NCBI RefSeq assembly: GCF_947503465.1
Contig: NZ_CANNDN010000001.1
Location: 124,001 to 188,000 of the forward strand
Source: an uncultured Tateyamaria sp.
GTDB taxonomy: Bacteria; Pseudomonadota; Alphaproteobacteria; Rhodobacterales; Rhodobacteraceae
Length of the DNA: 64,000 bases
Reading direction: 5' to 3'
Shown here: one piece after another, positions 62,014-64,000 of the stretch
How positions within the stretch are numbered: the first letter of the stretch is position 1
Layout of the letters: every line of letters begins with the position of its first letter
Position numbers and translations under genes: made by a program
The notes under the pieces: model-generated
Seen by the model: only the letters and a program-made list of their open reading frames with translations
Told to the model about the DNA's origin: nothing
Databases searched by the model: none

Positions 62014-62253
62014 CGACGGCGTAGGCCGACGCGACCGGTGGCAAGGGCTGCTTTTGCCAAGCAAAAGCTGCCAGCCACACCGTTGATCCATGGGGCGCGC
62101 CGGTCCCCGACGGCGTAGGCCGACGCGACCGGTGGCAAGGGCTGCTTTTGCCAAGCAAAAGCTGCCAGCCACACCGTTGATCCATGGGGCGCGCCGGTCC
62201 CCGAGGGCGTAGGCCGACGCGACCGGTCGCAAGGGCTGCTTTTGCGTGCAAAA
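62014..62253. repeat. 94-bp perfect tandem repeat, two and a half copies
   Basis: Unit 1 (62014-62107) and unit 2 (62108-62201) are identical over 94 bases; unit 3 (from 62202) matches with two substitutions over about 43 bases and then diverges. Each full unit contains a hairpin, GCTTTTGC-CAA-GCAAAAGC, and the phrases GCCGACGCGACCGGT and GGGGCGCGCCGG. The block lies 110 bases before the fabF start. Near-identity of two copies implies a recent duplication. Confidence 0.9.
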
Positions 62254-62363
62254 GTCATCAGCCAGTCTGCGCTGCCTTTGCGCGCGCACTCTGCGTCGGG
62301 ACTTGAACAGGGCGCACCCGGCGCGGTAAGAGGCGGGCCAGAATTGATGAGGGGCATGAGCAG

Positions 62364-63623
62364 ATGCGCAGAGTTGTCGTGACGGGTCTTGGACTGGTGA
62401 CGCCATTGGCCGACGGGGTCGAGGCAAGCTGGAGCCGTATTCTGGATGGCCAGTCGGGCGCGGGGCCGATCACCGGCTTTGATCCCGAAGGTCTGGCCAC
62501 CACCTATGCCTGCGAAGTGCCCCTTGGGGACGGCACTGACGGCACCTTCAACGCCGACACCTATATGGAGCCCAAGGAACAGCGCAAGGTCGACACCTTT
62601 ATCATGTTCGGTCTGGCCGCGGCGCAGCAGGCGGTGGAAGATGCGGGGTGGATTCCTGAGGATACCGAGAGCCTTGAGCGCACCGGCGTGCTGATCGGGT
62701 CGGGCATCGGCGGGCTGAATTCCATCGCCAACACCGCCGTGATGATGGAAGAGAAGGGGCCGCGCCGTGTGTCGCCCTTCTTTGTGCCCGGTGCGTTGAT
62801 CAACCTGATCTCGGGTCAGGTGAGCATCCGTTACGGGTTCAAGGGGCCGAACCATTCCGTTGTGACCGCCTGTTCCACGGGCGCGCACGCCATTGGCGAC
62901 GCGAGCCGCCTGATCCAGCATGGAGATGCGGATGTGATGATCGCCGGCGGGGCCGAGGCGGCGATCTGCAAGATCGGGATTGCGGGCTTCAATGCGTGCA
63001 AGGCCCTGTCGACCAAGCGTGCGGATGATCCGAAGGCGGCAAGCCGCCCCTATGACGCGGACCGTGACGGGTTTGTCATGGGTGAGGGTGCGGGCATCGT
63101 GGTACTTGAGGAATATGAGCACGCGGTTGCACGGGGCGCCCGGATCTATGCCGAGGTGAAGGGCTATGGCCTGTCCGGGGATGCCTACCATATCACCGCG
63201 CCGTCCGAGGATGGCGAGGGCGGCGAGCGGTCCATGCGCGCGGCGCTGCGCAACGCGGGGCTGGAGCCGTCGGATATCGACTATATCAATGCGCATGGCA
63301 CATCGACCATGGCCGACACGATCGAGTTGGGCGCTGTCGAGCGCCTGCTGGGGGATCATGCGGGCAATGTCACCATGTCCTCGACCAAGTCGGCCACGGG
63401 GCACCTTTTGGGGGCGGCGGGTGCGATCGAGGGCATCTTCTCGATCCTCGCGATCCGCGATCAGGTCTGTCCGCCGACGATCAATCTGGACAATCCGGCC
63501 GTTGAGACGCCCATTGATCTGGCACCGAATGCCAAGCGGGCGCGCAAGGTGGAGTATGCCCTGTCCAACAGCTTTGGTTTTGGCGGCACCAATGCCAGCG
63601 TGATCTTCGGGAAGGTCAGCTGA
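62364..63623 (+). CDS. fabF: Beta-ketoacyl-ACP synthase II
   Basis: A 419 aa condensing enzyme that elongates acyl chains. It has C170 in VVTACSTGAHAIG as nucleophile, the catalytic His residues in YINAHGTSTMADT and KSATGHLLGAAG, and the opening RRVVVTGLGLVTPLADGVEASW. The length is normal. The stop overlaps the mltG start by one base (TGATG). Confidence 0.97.
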   Translation: MRRVVVTGLGLVTPLADGVEASWSRILDGQSGAGPITGFDPEGLATTYACEVPLGDGTDGTFNADTYMEPKEQRKVDTFIMFGLAAAQQAVEDAGWIPEDTESLERTGVLIGSGIGGLNSIANTAVMMEEKGPRRVSPFFVPGALINLISGQVSIRYGFKGPNHSVVTACSTGAHAIGDASRLIQHGDADVMIAGGAEAAICKIGIAGFNACKALSTKRADDPKAASRPYDADRDGFVMGEGAGIVVLEEYEHAVARGARIYAEVKGYGLSGDAYHITAPSEDGEGGERSMRAALRNAGLEPSDIDYINAHGTSTMADTIELGAVERLLGDHAGNVTMSSTKSATGHLLGAAGAIEGIFSILAIRDQVCPPTINLDNPAVETPIDLAPNAKRARKVEYALSNSFGFGGTNASVIFGKVS

Positions 63624-64000
63624 TGTGGCGATCCATCGCCTCGAACGCGCTGACATTTCTGATCGTGGCCCTGTTTGTGCTGGGCGGCGTGATCCTGTGG
63701 GGACGCGGCCAATATGAGGGGCCGGGCCCGCTGAGCCAGGCCATTTGCGTGCAGGTGGACCGCGGGTCGAATTTCAGCCGGGTGAGTGCCGATCTGGAAG
63801 ACCAGGGGGCGGTGAGCCATGGCTGGATTTTCCGGACGGGTGCGGATTATGCCGGCAAGACATCACAGTTGAAGGCCGGGAGTTTCCTAGTCGAACCCGG
63901 CGCCTCGATGGAAGAGATCGTGGACGTGGTGACCCGGGGCGGGGCAAGCACCTGCGGCACCGAAGTGGTCTACCGCATCGGGGTGAACCGGTTGAGCGCG
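63623..64000 (+). CDS. mltG: Endolytic transglycosylase MltG, 3'-partial
   Basis: The first 126 codons are present; the rest lies beyond the window. One membrane segment (NALTFLIVALFVLGGVILWGRGQYEGPGPL, about residues 8-30) is followed by the LysM-like region (AICVQVDRGSNFSRVSADLEDQGAVSHGWIFRTGADYAGKTSQLKAGSFLVEPGASMEEIVDVVTRG). MltG cuts nascent peptidoglycan strands. The catalytic Glu lies further on and cannot be checked. The fabF-mltG order is common in this family of bacteria. Confidence 0.9.
   Translation, partial: MWRSIASNALTFLIVALFVLGGVILWGRGQYEGPGPLSQAICVQVDRGSNFSRVSADLEDQGAVSHGWIFRTGADYAGKTSQLKAGSFLVEPGASMEEIVDVVTRGGASTCGTEVVYRIGVNRLSA

Noticed and set aside
62014-62253. CRISPR array
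   Set aside because: Units are 94 bases, directly adjacent and identical in full, with no alternation of short repeats and unique spacers, and no cas genes lie nearby.
61824-63656. 610-codon minus-strand open frame through the tandem repeat and fabF
   Set aside because: It is antisense to fabF and the first part is a translated repeat; no family motif and no start signal.

Overview
This is a 64 kb stretch of high-GC alphaproteobacterial chromosome, almost certainly from a Rhodobacteraceae (Roseobacter-group) bacterium. Family-typical signs are the tmk-holB-tatD chain, a stand-alone Hint-domain protein, NDUFA12-type complex I accessory and DUF2155 proteins beside MlaD, a GapR (DUF2312) protein, a symporter-histidine kinase beside a short-chain acyl-CoA-type regulator, a cytochrome b561-YceI fusion, and the fabD/fabG/acpP/fabF/mltG block. 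I found no prophage, insertion sequence, integrase or CRISPR array. Coding is dense, on both strands, with many 1-8 base overlaps between co-directional genes.

Layout. 0-2.3 kb: a split NAD(P)HX repair pair (nnrE/nnrD) with a nested palindrome at the junction, and a Hint protein. 2.4-10.3 kb: tRNA-Leu, a YihY membrane protein, an AEC transporter, then a minus-strand housekeeping chain (MBL-fold hydrolase, tatD, holB, tmk, D,D-carboxypeptidase, SPOR lipoprotein) and tRNA-Ser. 10.4-17.1 kb: kynA-kynU joined to a complete five-gene LIV/HAAT-type ABC importer, suggesting uptake and breakdown of tryptophan-pathway aromatics. 17-25 kb: a photolyase-like protein whose domains look permuted, DoxX, clpP-clpX, ridA, an FkbM-GT61 fusion, and NDUFA12-mlaD-DUF2155-aat. 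25.3-32.6 kb: accBC and a second LIV/HAAT importer with a Tat-exported binding protein.

32.6-38.8 kb: a signalling locus consisting of an XRE short-chain acyl-CoA-type regulator, a single-domain response regulator, a small membrane protein and a symporter-histidine kinase, followed by an orphan SpoA/FliN-like protein. 38.8-44.3 kb: a sulfide-type DUF442 plus YeeE/YedE set, gapR, HxlR/GFA, tRNA-Thr, a VOC protein and an FkbM methyltransferase. 44.5-50 kb: a second signalling cluster made of a CheB-CheR-PAS protein, a PAS histidine kinase and two stand-alone receivers. 50.3-55.5 kb: trigger factor, a MmyB-type regulator divergent from an NTF2-like gene and a stop-interrupted SCP2-like gene, a JAMM-like lipoprotein, and rpsF-rpsR-rplI. 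55.7-58.3 kb: a YceI protein and a cytochrome b561-YceI fusion. 58.4-64 kb: fatty acid synthesis (fabD, a GyrI-like gene, fabG, acpP, fabF), interrupted before fabF by an acetyltransferase and a 94-bp tandem repeat, then the start of mltG.

The least conventional items are the permuted photolyase-like protein, the mosaic split nnrE/nnrD with its palindrome, the 94-bp perfect tandem repeat before fabF, dispersed palindromic motifs shared by distant loci, and the in-frame stop in the SCP2-like gene. All functional calls rest on reading motifs by eye; no database search was run.
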